A stretch of DNA of 64,000 nucleotides, taken from contig CAZYVI010000020.1 of the NCBI GenBank assembly GCA_964651245.1, positions 1-64,000 on the forward strand. The letters run 5' to 3'. Below are positions 27,201 to 34,066 of this stretch, piece after piece. The stretch is from Avedoeria sp964651245. GTDB taxonomy: Bacteria > Chloroflexota > Anaerolineae > Epilineales > Epilineaceae. How positions within the stretch are numbered: position 1 is the first letter of the stretch; each line of letters begins with the position of its first letter. The translations under genes and the position numbers were made by a program. Under the pieces are notes generated by a model, which was not told where the DNA came from, did not search any database, and worked only from the letters and a program-made list of their open reading frames with translations.

Positions 27201-27549
27201 GAACACCCTGGAGACGCGCGTCCTACGACCGACGCCGGTGGGGGTGTTCGTCACGGGCGACACGCCGGAGGGCGTCGCCGACCTCACCGGCAACGTCAGC
27301 GAGTGGACGAGCAGCCTGTTCGGGACGGACGGCGACGTACCCGAGTTCGGTTACCCCTACCGCCCCGACGATGGTCGCGAGGACGCCGCGGCGGCCCCAA
27401 GCGTCTACCGGGTCGTCCGGGGCTGTGCCTACAAGGCCGATCGCGGGAGGGCCCTGGCTGCATTCCGCAGCAACACCCGGGCGATGCTGCGCGACCCGGC
27501 CATCGGCTTTCGCGTCGTCGCGTCGGGCGCGTCGCCTGGCCGCGGCTGA
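24217..27549 (+). CDS. NACHT STAND ATPase with N-terminal sigma-region-4-like HTH and C-terminal FGE-sulfatase domain
   Basis: An 1110-residue fusion. ATG at 24217 is preferred over the TTG two codons upstream; neither has a strong ribosome binding site. Residues about 60-175 are helical and include GRIAAVLGMTERAVQKRLVR, a helix-turn-helix like sigma-70 region 4. The NACHT domain has P-loop LGPPGSGKST (about 303-312), and LLLDGLNEMP (about 384-393) as the Walker B/NACHT signature. A helical sensor region follows. Residues about 780-1110 are a formylglycine-generating-enzyme/SUMF1-like (EgtB-PvdO) fold: PGGRYPIGT, VTNAEYRCFVEAGGY, RLPTEVEWEAAARG, DLTGNVSEWTSS and RGCAYKADRGRALAAFRS. NACHT proteins are signal-transducing ATPases, several with antiphage roles. 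Here the FGE fold may be ligand-binding rather than catalytic. Confidence 0.85.
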   Translation: MKPEPTGARPVAPTSAPEAADRDAHPVTPDAVMAALRAIRYARPLRPSPLIEADFVTLHLRREGLADTPQGREWALARQLEATVRDHYARARGAALDPTTCAEREDAQLLDDLRSANAERLTWGLLYARFLSPLQPPVGRIAAVLGMTERAVQKRLVRGCEVLAARLRELEVAARRQVEAGSGLAPHDRIVGHDGAPRRSEADVLGAILAMLRSGEGVVRIHTQQLDVLARYPASDARSYRLGRIAQWSLPRYRLDERYVTMSLLVDRGEEARSGRWQPREERFDGLSAVLAAMADPALVVLGPPGSGKSTQLRRLELDLALDALAAAPGAAPAPLTFLVSLNQYRAERHGDHPPSPGAWLAHHWAARYPTMPPFDELLAAGGMVLLLDGLNEMPHRDLDDYRERVRAWKQFLHDRVAAVPGNRMVVACRSLDYSTSLSTPRLRVPHVQLEPLTDDQVRAFLARYSPGNDAVLWSAMAAHRALDALRWPFVLRMWVELATETGQLDGGLAAVFTGFVRRALARELERDNPLFAPEALLTARDRQRLTGPPRWRSPWELPEGGALFPALARLAHAMQACAAPASMSQVRIDLEAARAVVDGGHGADVLGAGAALGVLEEDRGSSEVLFGHQLLQEYFAARAMAARPEPARVASPWRASEVRPALGALLDKLPAGEPLPALPSTGWEETTILAASMAESPSAFLRSVMAHNLALAGRAAALPAVRARLDAPLVDELRRALVARSRDPRADLRDRIACGYAVGDLGDPRFERRTGPHGAYLAPPMVGVPGGRYPIGTDEPIEWQSGTIAAHVPRHRVELAPFRIGQFLVTNAEYRCFVEAGGYESDAWWDTAVGRDWRRGKGTAAHAHGVVRYWLARYRDEPGQLEAARAGWDAGDTIYDRWKARLAMTPRQLEAHLHEMYPEQRFTEPRYWPAESLSRPAQPVVGICVYEARAYCAWLAAQTGDAFRLPTEVEWEAAARGLPARAYAHGDAFDPLRANTLETRVLRPTPVGVFVTGDTPEGVADLTGNVSEWTSSLFGTDGDVPEFGYPYRPDDGREDAAAAPSVYRVVRGCAYKADRGRALAAFRSNTRAMLRDPAIGFRVVASGASPGRG

Positions 27550-27664
27550 GGCGGCGGGGCATGGGCGGCGGCCGTCGGCGGTGTCCGGCCGTCGCCCGGC
27601 GCCGGCGTTTGCGCACGGAATACCGGCCACGGCGCGAGCGAGGACCGGAACGCCTCGACCGCCC

Positions 27665-28015
27665 CTAGAGGACGCGGCGCGGTTCGGCGGTGGCGGGGTC
27701 GCCGGTGTTCGGCGTCCCGGTGGCCTCGATGAGCAGCAGCTGGGCCTCGTCTTCGGCCACCGGGCAATGCTCGACGCCCGCCGGGACCACGAACAGCTCG
27801 CCCGGGCCGAGGGTCACGTCGCCGTCGCGCAGCCGGATCGTGATGCGGCCCGCCAGGACGAGGAAGAAGTCGTCGGTGTCGGGGTGCGCGTGCCAGACGA
27901 ACTCGCCTTGGACCTTGACGACCATGATGTCGTGGCCGTTGAACTGGGCGATCGTCCGCGGCTGCCAGTGCTCGGTGAACGTCGCGAGCTTCTGGGCGAG
28001 GTTTATGGCGTTCAC
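27665..28015 (-). CDS. Single-domain cupin protein
   Basis: A 116-residue protein starting at GTG 28015 (no strong ribosome binding site). Cupin motif 1 reads FVWHAHPDTDDFFLVLAGRI, with the metal-binding His-x-His and Glu/Asp positions. Motif 2 reads PGELFVVPAGVEHCP with the last His. This fits the small metal-binding cupins. The substrate is unknown; neighbours (DUF1801, epimerase) do not reveal it. Confidence 0.8.
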   Translation of the reverse strand: MNAINLAQKLATFTEHWQPRTIAQFNGHDIMVVKVQGEFVWHAHPDTDDFFLVLAGRITIRLRDGDVTLGPGELFVVPAGVEHCPVAEDEAQLLLIEATGTPNTGDPATAEPRRVL

Positions 28016-28064
28016 GGTCGAGGCCCGGCCGCGTCAGGACGGGCGGCGATGCCGGCGCCGGCCC

Positions 28065-28535
28065 TCACCCCGCCGCCTGCTTCACGAGCGCGCCGATCTT
28101 CGCCGCCTCGGCGTCGGTCAGCGTCCGCAGCGCGAACGCGACCGGCCAGACGTCGCCGTCGTCGAGGTTCGCCGCGTCGCTGAAGCCGAACGTCGCGTAG
28201 CGCGCGTTGAACTTCTGGGCGCTCTGGAAGAAGCAGACCACCTTGCCGTCCTTGGCGTAGGCCGGCATCCCGTACCACGTCCGCGGCGCCAGGTCCGGCG
28301 CGCTGGCCTTGACGATCGCGTGCAGCCGCTCGGCCATGGCGCGGTCGGGCTCGGCCATCTCGGCGATCTTGGCCAGCACGTCGGCCTCGCCGTCCGCCTT
28401 GCCCGCGCCGCGGCGCGCGGCCGCCTTGAGCTCCTTGGCGCGCTCCTGCATCGCGGCGCGCTCCTCGGGCGTGAAGCCGTCGGGCGAGTCGGCGGCGGCG
28501 GGGCGCTTGGGGGACTTGGGGGTGGATGTGGTCAT
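28065..28535 (-). CDS. DUF1801 (YdhG-like) family protein
   Basis: A 156-residue protein; ATG at 28535 with AGGAGG 6 bases upstream. After a basic, Ala/Lys-rich N-terminal region (about 1-60), the C-terminal half has ERLHAIVKASAPDLAPRTWYGMPAY in two parts, KVVCFFQSAQKFNARYATFGF and a final helix. This is the DUF1801 fold, related to the frataxin-like YdhG group. Function unknown. Lies 49 bases upstream of the cupin gene on the same strand and may be co-transcribed. Confidence 0.78.
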   Translation of the reverse strand: MTTSTPKSPKRPAAADSPDGFTPEERAAMQERAKELKAAARRGAGKADGEADVLAKIAEMAEPDRAMAERLHAIVKASAPDLAPRTWYGMPAYAKDGKVVCFFQSAQKFNARYATFGFSDAANLDDGDVWPVAFALRTLTDAEAAKIGALVKQAAG

Positions 28536-28592
28536 GGGAACCTCCTGATGGGCAAGGGGGTGATCGTACCCGACCGTTCGTCGCGTGTGTGA

Positions 28593-29534
28593 TCAGCGAA
28601 GCCCGTCGACGAACCCCTGCCGCCAGCTCGGGACGATCGGCTGCCATCCGAGCCCGCGTTTCGCCTCGGCATTCGACGCACCGCGAATCTGCGTCATCAT
28701 CGACACGGCGCCATCGCCGAGCGCGAGCCGGCCGAGCCAGACGGGCACCCGATAGGGCGGTTTCGCGCCGACCGCGTCCGCCAGCGCTGGCAGCCATGCG
28801 GCCGCGGGCGCCGGCTCGTCGTCGACGACGTTGTAGATCCCCGGTTCGCCGTGCGTCATGGCCGCGGCGGTCGCGCGAACGACATCGTCGATGTGGATGA
28901 ACGACCAGATGCCGCCACCGTCACCGACGATCGGCATCTGCCGCCGACGGACGAGCTCGACGATCGAGCCATCGTGGGCGATGCTCGTGCCCGGCCCGTA
29001 GAAGAGTCCATAGCGCAGGGCCAGCGCCTGCAGATCCCCGGCCGTCTGCACGGCGGCCTCGAGATAGCGAATCGCCGCCAACGTCTTGCTGAAGCGAGCC
29101 GGCGGGTTCGGATCGAGGGGGTCCTCTTCCGTCTTGACGGGTCCGCCTTCGCGCGCGAACGTCCAGCCGCAGAAGCTCTGCGCAATGAAGCGGCGCGCCC
29201 CCGCCAGTCGGGCTGCCGCGAGCAGGGTGTCGGTGACCTCGGTGCGGAAGCGATTGGTCAGCGCGAACGAGTCGTCGAGACGCCGCAAGTTTCCGACGCC
29301 CGCGAGCGCCGTAAGCTGATGGATGACGATCTCGGGCTTGGCCTTCGTGATGGCCGCCGTCAGCGCCGCCTTGTCGAGCGCATCGGCCAAGGCGACCGTC
29401 ACACCCGTCGCTTCGAGCGCCTGCGCTCTCGCGGCGTCACGGGCGAGCGCGATCACCTCATGTCCATGCTCGACCAGATGCGGCACGAGTCGCTGACCGA
29501 CGGCGCCGGTGCTACCGGCAATGAAGACTCTCAT
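28593..29534 (-). CDS. NAD(P)-dependent epimerase/dehydratase (extended SDR)
   Basis: A 313-residue protein; ATG at 29534 with GAGGAT upstream. The Rossmann start is FIAGSTGAVGQRL, with the GxxGxxG dinucleotide loop. FIAQSFCGWTF holds the region of the catalytic Ser. RYGLFYGPGT is the classic extended-SDR segment after the active site, followed by FIHIDDVVRA. The substrate is not clear; it resembles bacterial NAD-dependent epimerases acting on small or nucleotide-sugar substrates. GC is slightly lower than in the neighbours. Confidence 0.85.
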   Translation of the reverse strand: MRVFIAGSTGAVGQRLVPHLVEHGHEVIALARDAARAQALEATGVTVALADALDKAALTAAITKAKPEIVIHQLTALAGVGNLRRLDDSFALTNRFRTEVTDTLLAAARLAGARRFIAQSFCGWTFAREGGPVKTEEDPLDPNPPARFSKTLAAIRYLEAAVQTAGDLQALALRYGLFYGPGTSIAHDGSIVELVRRRQMPIVGDGGGIWSFIHIDDVVRATAAAMTHGEPGIYNVVDDEPAPAAAWLPALADAVGAKPPYRVPVWLGRLALGDGAVSMMTQIRGASNAEAKRGLGWQPIVPSWRQGFVDGLR

Positions 29535-29870
29535 CGCGACGGATCCTCAGGTTGGATGTTGGTGTTCGGTATCGTTCTGATCGCACCTAGATCCGACCCA
29601 AGGCTGACCATACCCCTCGAAGATCTGTTGAGCGAACGTCCGGCTGGGGCTCGGGGCCAACCTGATCCGAGCCAGCGCATGATAAACAGCCCGACATCTT
29701 CTGCCAACACATCGCTCGATCGCATTGCCGTGCGCTTCGGCTTCGGAATCGGCCATGCCGATCTGTTCGCCGCGGAGGATGTCCGAGGCCAGGTACGGTG
29801 ATGACGGGCGTCGCCCTGCAAACCCCTGCCCCGGTGCGTCGACGCCCGCGTGCGGGCGGGCGAGTCTCCC
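29535..29870. other. Intergenic region with no supported gene
   Basis: These 336 bases are less GC-rich than the flanks. Short frames exist on both strands but none shows a recognisable domain or ribosome binding site. A plus-strand segment reading DRIAVRFGFGIGHADL loosely resembles an AraC-type helix-turn-helix and could be a gene remnant, but the evidence is too weak to annotate it. Confidence 0.35.
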
Positions 29871-30710
29871 TCACAACCACACCTCGATCCCCGACTCCCC
29901 CCCCTGCAGCCCCGGCGACTTGAGCACCTGGGCCCGGGTGCACCAGCCGCGGAAGACGCCGCCGGGGCGCAGGAAGCCGACCTTGGTCAGGCAGATCCGC
30001 AGCGCGGCGGCGTGGGCCAGGGCGGGGGCGTAGCGGTCGGGCGACGACAACAGCAGCAGCGCCGTGGCGGTCCGGGCCAGCCGCGGCACGACGATGCGCA
30101 CGAACTGCGCCAGCGCCCGCTCGGTCTCGCCGCCCGGCGGCAGGTCGGCCAGGGCGTCGAGGACGACGAGGTCGAAGCCGCCCGACGCCGCCACCCGACC
30201 GGCCACGGCGAACGCGTCGGCCGGCGCCGGCGGCCGCAGGACGAAGAGGCGCGCCAGGTCGACGCCGCCCGCGGCCAGGCAGGCCACGTCGACGCTCCCC
30301 GTCAGGTCGACCCAGCCCACCAGCCCCTCGGCCGCCGCCGCCGACCGCGCCGCCACCGTCTCGCGGCCCGACGTCGGCCGCCCGACGAGCTCGGTGATCC
30401 GGCCGCGCGGCAGCCCGCCGAGCCCGGTGGCGGCGTCGAGGGCCGGGAAGCCGGTCGACAGCGCCGCGAGCGCGTGCGGCGCCGCGCCGACCCGGACGGC
30501 GCCGGTGCGCAGCCGGGCGTTGACGGCGTCGGCCAGCGCCTGGGGGGCGGGCGCGCCGTCCCCATCGCCGCCGGCCGCCGGCGGCCGGCGGGGAGGCGGG
30601 GGCGCGGACGGCGATGGGGCCGGCGACCGGGCCGGCGGCGATGGGGACGGCGCCGGGGCGGCCGGGGCGGGCGACCACACCGGCACGCGGTCGGTGGCGT
30701 GGTGCGTCAT
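29871..30710 (-). CDS. imuA: ImuA-like RecA-fold protein of the SOS mutasome
   Basis: A 279-residue protein starting at ATG 30710. Residues 10-58 are a Pro/Ala/Ser-rich disordered region. The RecA-like core begins with LSTGFPALDAATGLGGLPRGRITELVG. The P-loop at 110-118 reads GRPTSGRET, where the invariant Lys is Arg, and FDLVVLDALADLP serves as Walker B. ImuA/SulA-like proteins are RecA paralogues working with ImuB in error-prone repair. The gene carries the same TTGAC-17-TAT promoter and LexA box as imuB. The first codons are also shared (MTH-HAT versus MTH-AT). It is separated from imuB by about 13 kb. Confidence 0.75.
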   Translation of the reverse strand: MTHHATDRVPVWSPAPAAPAPSPSPPARSPAPSPSAPPPPRRPPAAGGDGDGAPAPQALADAVNARLRTGAVRVGAAPHALAALSTGFPALDAATGLGGLPRGRITELVGRPTSGRETVAARSAAAAEGLVGWVDLTGSVDVACLAAGGVDLARLFVLRPPAPADAFAVAGRVAASGGFDLVVLDALADLPPGGETERALAQFVRIVVPRLARTATALLLLSSPDRYAPALAHAAALRICLTKVGFLRPGGVFRGWCTRAQVLKSPGLQGGESGIEVWL

Positions 30711-30770
30711 CGGCGGGACCCTGTCCTGGGTGGCGGGGTCGGGCGAGGGGCGAGCGCTGGGGGGACACTC

Positions 30771-30799
30771 ACGATATCGAACATGTGTTCGATTGTCAA
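30771..30799 (-). promoter_or_regulatory. imuA promoter with embedded LexA (SOS) operator
   Basis: Reading leftward, TTGACA (30799-30794), 17 bases, then TATCGT (30776-30771). The spacer holds CGAACATGTGTTCG (30778-30791), a full match to the CGAAC-N4-GTTCG LexA box. It lies 69 bases from the imuA start, almost the same distance as the copy before imuB (72 bases). Confidence 0.85.
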
Positions 30800-30935
30800 G
30801 CATCCGCGGCGGCCGCGGGGCGGCCGCTGCAGGGTGTTTGACCCGCCGGGCGCGCGGCCTACCATGACCGCAGGCGGCGGTCCGCGGCACGACCCGCCCC
30901 ATCGCCCGGCCCGCCCCCGCGAAAGGACCGCGCCC

Positions 30936-31520
30936 GTGAACCCCACCATCCAGAACCTGCTCGAAGAAGAGATGCGCCTCCGCCAGCAGATCAGCGCCCT
31001 GCGCCGCGCCGAGCCGCCCGAGGACGTGGCCGACCACGCCCTCGTCGGGCCGGGCGGGGCCGTGATGCCGCTCTCGTCGCTCTTCGGCGCCCAGCCCGAC
31101 CTCCTGGTCCTCCACAACATGGGCCAGGGCTGCGCCTACTGCACGCTCTGGGCCGACGGCCTGAACGGCCTCCTCCCCCACCTCGAGGACCGCACCGGCG
31201 TGGTCCTCGTCTCGCCCGACGACCCCGCCACCCAGGCCCGCTTCGCCGCCGAGCGCGGCTGGCGCTTCCGGATGATCTCCGACGCCGAGGGCGCGTTCAG
31301 CCGGGCGCTGGGCTTCCGCACCGAGCACGGCTACCAGCCCGGCGTCAGCGCGCTGCGGCGCGGCGACGACGGCCGGATCGTCCGGACGGGCTACGACTGG
31401 TTCGGTCCGGGGGATCCGTACTGCGGGCTGTGGCATCTGCTGGACCTGCTCCAAGGCGGGGCGGGCAGCTGGCAGCCGCGGTTCGCGTACTGGGGCGACG
31501 CGGCGCCCGACGGACGATGA
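30936..31520 (+). CDS. DUF899-like thioredoxin-fold protein
   Basis: A 194-residue protein; GTG at 30936 with AAAGGA 9 bases upstream. It begins with a helical NPTIQNLLEEEMRLRQQISALRR, then a thioredoxin-like strand LLVLHNMGQGCAYCTLW carrying a Cys-x-x-Cys (66-69), and later VVLVSPDDPATQARFAAERGW. This matches the DUF899 group of predicted thiol-disulfide oxidoreductases. It is cytoplasmic (no signal). The stop overlaps the start of the following methyltransferase by 4 bases (ATGA), so the two are co-translated. Confidence 0.78.
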   Translation: MNPTIQNLLEEEMRLRQQISALRRAEPPEDVADHALVGPGGAVMPLSSLFGAQPDLLVLHNMGQGCAYCTLWADGLNGLLPHLEDRTGVVLVSPDDPATQARFAAERGWRFRMISDAEGAFSRALGFRTEHGYQPGVSALRRGDDGRIVRTGYDWFGPGDPYCGLWHLLDLLQGGAGSWQPRFAYWGDAAPDGR

Positions 31521-32149
31521 GCCGCCCCGATCCCGCTTCGCCGACGCCCGCCGCCCCCGACGCCATCATCGACCTCTACGAGCGGCACGCCGAGGACTGG
31601 GACCGCGTTCGGCGGGCCGAGGTCGGCGTCGAGGCGGGCTGGCTGGCGCGCTTCGAGGCGCTGCTGCCGGAGGGCGCCACGGTCCTCGACCTCGGCTGCG
31701 GCTCGGGCCAGCCGATCGCCCGCCACCTCGTCGCGCGCGGCTTCGGCGTCGTCGGCGTCGACGCGTCGGCCTCGCTCATCGCGCTGTGCCGGCAGCGGCT
31801 GCCCGACCAGGCGTGGATCGTCGCCGACATGCGCGCGCTGGCGCTCGGGCGCCGCTTCGGCGGCGTCGTCGCCTGGGACAGCTTCTTCCACCTCGCCTAC
31901 GACGACCAGCGCGCGATGTTCGCCGTCTTCAGCGCGCACGCCGCGCCCGGCGCGCCGCTGCTGTTCACGACCGGCCCCGGCCACGGCGAGGCGATCGGGA
32001 CGTTCCACGACGAGCCGCTCTACCACGCCAGCCTGGCCCCGGCCGAGTATCGCCGCCTCCTCGACGCGCACGGCTTCGACGTCGTGGCGCACCAGGCCGA
32101 GGATCCCGACTGCGGCAGGCACACCGTCTGGCTGGCCCGGCGGCGCTAG
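31517..32149 (+). CDS. Class I SAM-dependent methyltransferase
   Basis: A 210-residue protein; its ATG at 31517 overlaps the upstream stop. VLDLGCGSGQPIARHL is the glycine-rich SAM loop, VVGVDASASLI carries the acidic residue contacting the ribose, and FGGVVAWDSFFHL fits motif IV. The methylated substrate is unknown; the family includes small-molecule and biotin-synthesis (BioC-like) enzymes. Coupled to the DUF899-like gene. Confidence 0.85.
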   Translation: MSRPDPASPTPAAPDAIIDLYERHAEDWDRVRRAEVGVEAGWLARFEALLPEGATVLDLGCGSGQPIARHLVARGFGVVGVDASASLIALCRQRLPDQAWIVADMRALALGRRFGGVVAWDSFFHLAYDDQRAMFAVFSAHAAPGAPLLFTTGPGHGEAIGTFHDEPLYHASLAPAEYRRLLDAHGFDVVAHQAEDPDCGRHTVWLARRR

Positions 32150-32167
32150 GGTCGCCGGCGCCCCGCC

Positions 32168-34066
32168 CTACCCCCGGCTCGCCTCGAACTGCAGCTCCCA
32201 GAGCCGCCGGTAGAGCCCGCCCGCCGCGAGCAGCTCGGGGTGGCGGCCGACCTCGACGATGCGGCCCTTGTGCATGACGTGGATGCGGTCGACGTCCTGG
32301 ACGGTCGAGAGGCGGTGGGCGACGATGATCGTCGTGCGGCCGCGGGCCACGGCGTGCATCGCGTGCTGGATCGCCTCCTCGGTCTCGGAGTCGATCGCCG
32401 CCGTCGCCTCGTCGAGGATCAGGATCTCGGGGTCGAAGGCCATCGCCCGGGCGAAGCTGATGAGCTGGCGCTGGCCGGCCGAGAGCGTCATGCCCCGCTC
32501 GACCACCGGCTCGTCGTAGCCGCCCGGCAGCCGCCGGATGAAGGCGTCGGCGCCGACGATCTCGGCCGCCCGAACCACCGCCGCCCGGTCGATGCCCGGG
32601 TGCCCCAGCGAGATGTTCTCGGCCACGTCGCCGGCGAACAGGAAGACGTCCTGCATCACGCTGCCCACGTGCGCGCGCAGCGCATCCTGCGGCCAGTCGC
32701 GGACGTCGCAGCCGTGGACCCGCACCGCGCCCGACTGGACGTCGTAGAAGCGCGGCACCAGGCCCATGATCGTCGACTTGCCGGCGCCGGTGTGGCCGAC
32801 GAACGCCACCCGCTCGCCCGGCTGGACGGCGAAGCTCACGCCGCGCAGGACCGGCTCGCCCTCCTTGTAGCGGAACTCGACGTCGTCGAACGCCACCGCT
32901 GGCGTGCCAGCGCGGCCGGCCCGCGGCGCCACGTAGCCGGGCCCGCCGGCGGCAGGCGCGGCGGCCAGCAGCGCCGCCACGGCCGGGGCCGGCGCCGGCG
33001 GGTCGACGATCTCGACCGGCGTCGCCATGAGCTGGCTGAGGCGCTCGGCCGAGGCCAGCGCGCTCTGGAGGATGTTGTACTTCTCGGCCAGGCCGTTGAT
33101 CGGGTCGAACAGGCGCCGCAGGTAGGCCTGGAAGGCGTAGAACGTCCCGAACGTCATCGCCCCGGCCAGGACGAGGTGGCCGCCGATGAGCACGACGAGC
33201 GCCAGCGCCAGCGTCGTCATCAACGCCAGCGTCGGGGTGAAGATCGCAAAGATGTGGATGAGCTTGCGCGCCGTGGCGTAGTAATCCGTGTTGATGGCGC
33301 GGAACTCGTCGGCGCTCTTGGGCTCGCGGCCGAAGATCTGGATGATCCGCATCCCGGAGAACGACTCGGCCAGCGTGGCGTTGATCCGCGCCAGCTTGGC
33401 CCGCATCGCCCGCCAGGTGGCGCGGCTGTAGCGGCGGAAGATGTAGCTCGTGATCGCCACCAGCGGCATGAAGCCGACCCCGACGAGCGCCGTGCGCCAG
33501 TCGAGGGCCAACATGAAGCCCAGCGCGCCGACGATGATGAACAGGTCGCGGAAGAGCTCGACGAGGACCGAGGTGTACATCTCGTTGAGCGACTCGACGT
33601 CGTTCGTGGCGCGCGTGACCAGCCGGCCGACCGGGTTGCGGTCGTAGAACGACAGCGACAGCGTCTGGACGTGGTCGAAGACGTCCTGGCGCAGCCGGGC
33701 GATGATCTTCTGGCCGGTGACGCGCAGCCAGAGCGCCTGGCCGTAGCTGAGCGCGCTGTGGCCGAAGACCAAGGCCAGGTAGAGCCCGACGAGCGGCGTC
33801 AGCCGCGGGGCGTAGGCCGCGCGCGCCGCGCCGTCGACGGCCAGGGCCGGCGTCATCACGCTGTCGATGGCGTGGGCGATGAGGGCGGGCTGGCCGAGCT
33901 GCAGGCCTGTCACCACGAGCAGCAGCACGACGCAGCCGGCGAGGCTGCGCCAGTGCGGCCGGGCGTAGCCCAACAGCCACCGTACCAGCTCGCGGTCGTA
34001 GCTGCCCAGGACGACGTCGTCGTCGCGCCACGGGTCGGGGCTAGCCACGCTCGACCTCGGTCGCAT
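32168..34066 (-). CDS. ABC exporter half-transporter, consensus ATPase subunit
   Basis: A 632-residue protein: six-helix transmembrane domain (about 40-340) fused to an ATPase. Walker A is VGHTGAGKSTI, the signature is LSAGQRQL, Walker B LILDEATAAID retains the catalytic Glu and the H-loop is IIVAHRLS. Pairing with the overlapping upstream gene matches heterodimeric multidrug or lipid exporters such as BmrCD and TmrAB. The start at 34066 overlaps the upstream stop by 26 bases. The transported substrate is unknown. Confidence 0.9.
   Translation of the reverse strand: MRPRSSVASPDPWRDDDVVLGSYDRELVRWLLGYARPHWRSLAGCVVLLLVVTGLQLGQPALIAHAIDSVMTPALAVDGAARAAYAPRLTPLVGLYLALVFGHSALSYGQALWLRVTGQKIIARLRQDVFDHVQTLSLSFYDRNPVGRLVTRATNDVESLNEMYTSVLVELFRDLFIIVGALGFMLALDWRTALVGVGFMPLVAITSYIFRRYSRATWRAMRAKLARINATLAESFSGMRIIQIFGREPKSADEFRAINTDYYATARKLIHIFAIFTPTLALMTTLALALVVLIGGHLVLAGAMTFGTFYAFQAYLRRLFDPINGLAEKYNILQSALASAERLSQLMATPVEIVDPPAPAPAVAALLAAAPAAGGPGYVAPRAGRAGTPAVAFDDVEFRYKEGEPVLRGVSFAVQPGERVAFVGHTGAGKSTIMGLVPRFYDVQSGAVRVHGCDVRDWPQDALRAHVGSVMQDVFLFAGDVAENISLGHPGIDRAAVVRAAEIVGADAFIRRLPGGYDEPVVERGMTLSAGQRQLISFARAMAFDPEILILDEATAAIDSETEEAIQHAMHAVARGRTTIIVAHRLSTVQDVDRIHVMHKGRIVEVGRHPELLAAGGLYRRLWELQFEASRG

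Noticed and set aside
26560..27540. Possible diversity-generating retroelement target, because the FGE/C-type-lectin C-terminus resembles known variable regions
   Set aside because: No reverse transcriptase or template repeat occurs in the window, and the C-terminal segment is not enriched in AAC/AAT-type adenine codons.
29535..29870. Remnant of an AraC-type regulator (DRIAVRFGFG) or an IS fragment
   Set aside because: Only one short weak similarity; no start, ribosome binding site, terminal repeats or complete domain.
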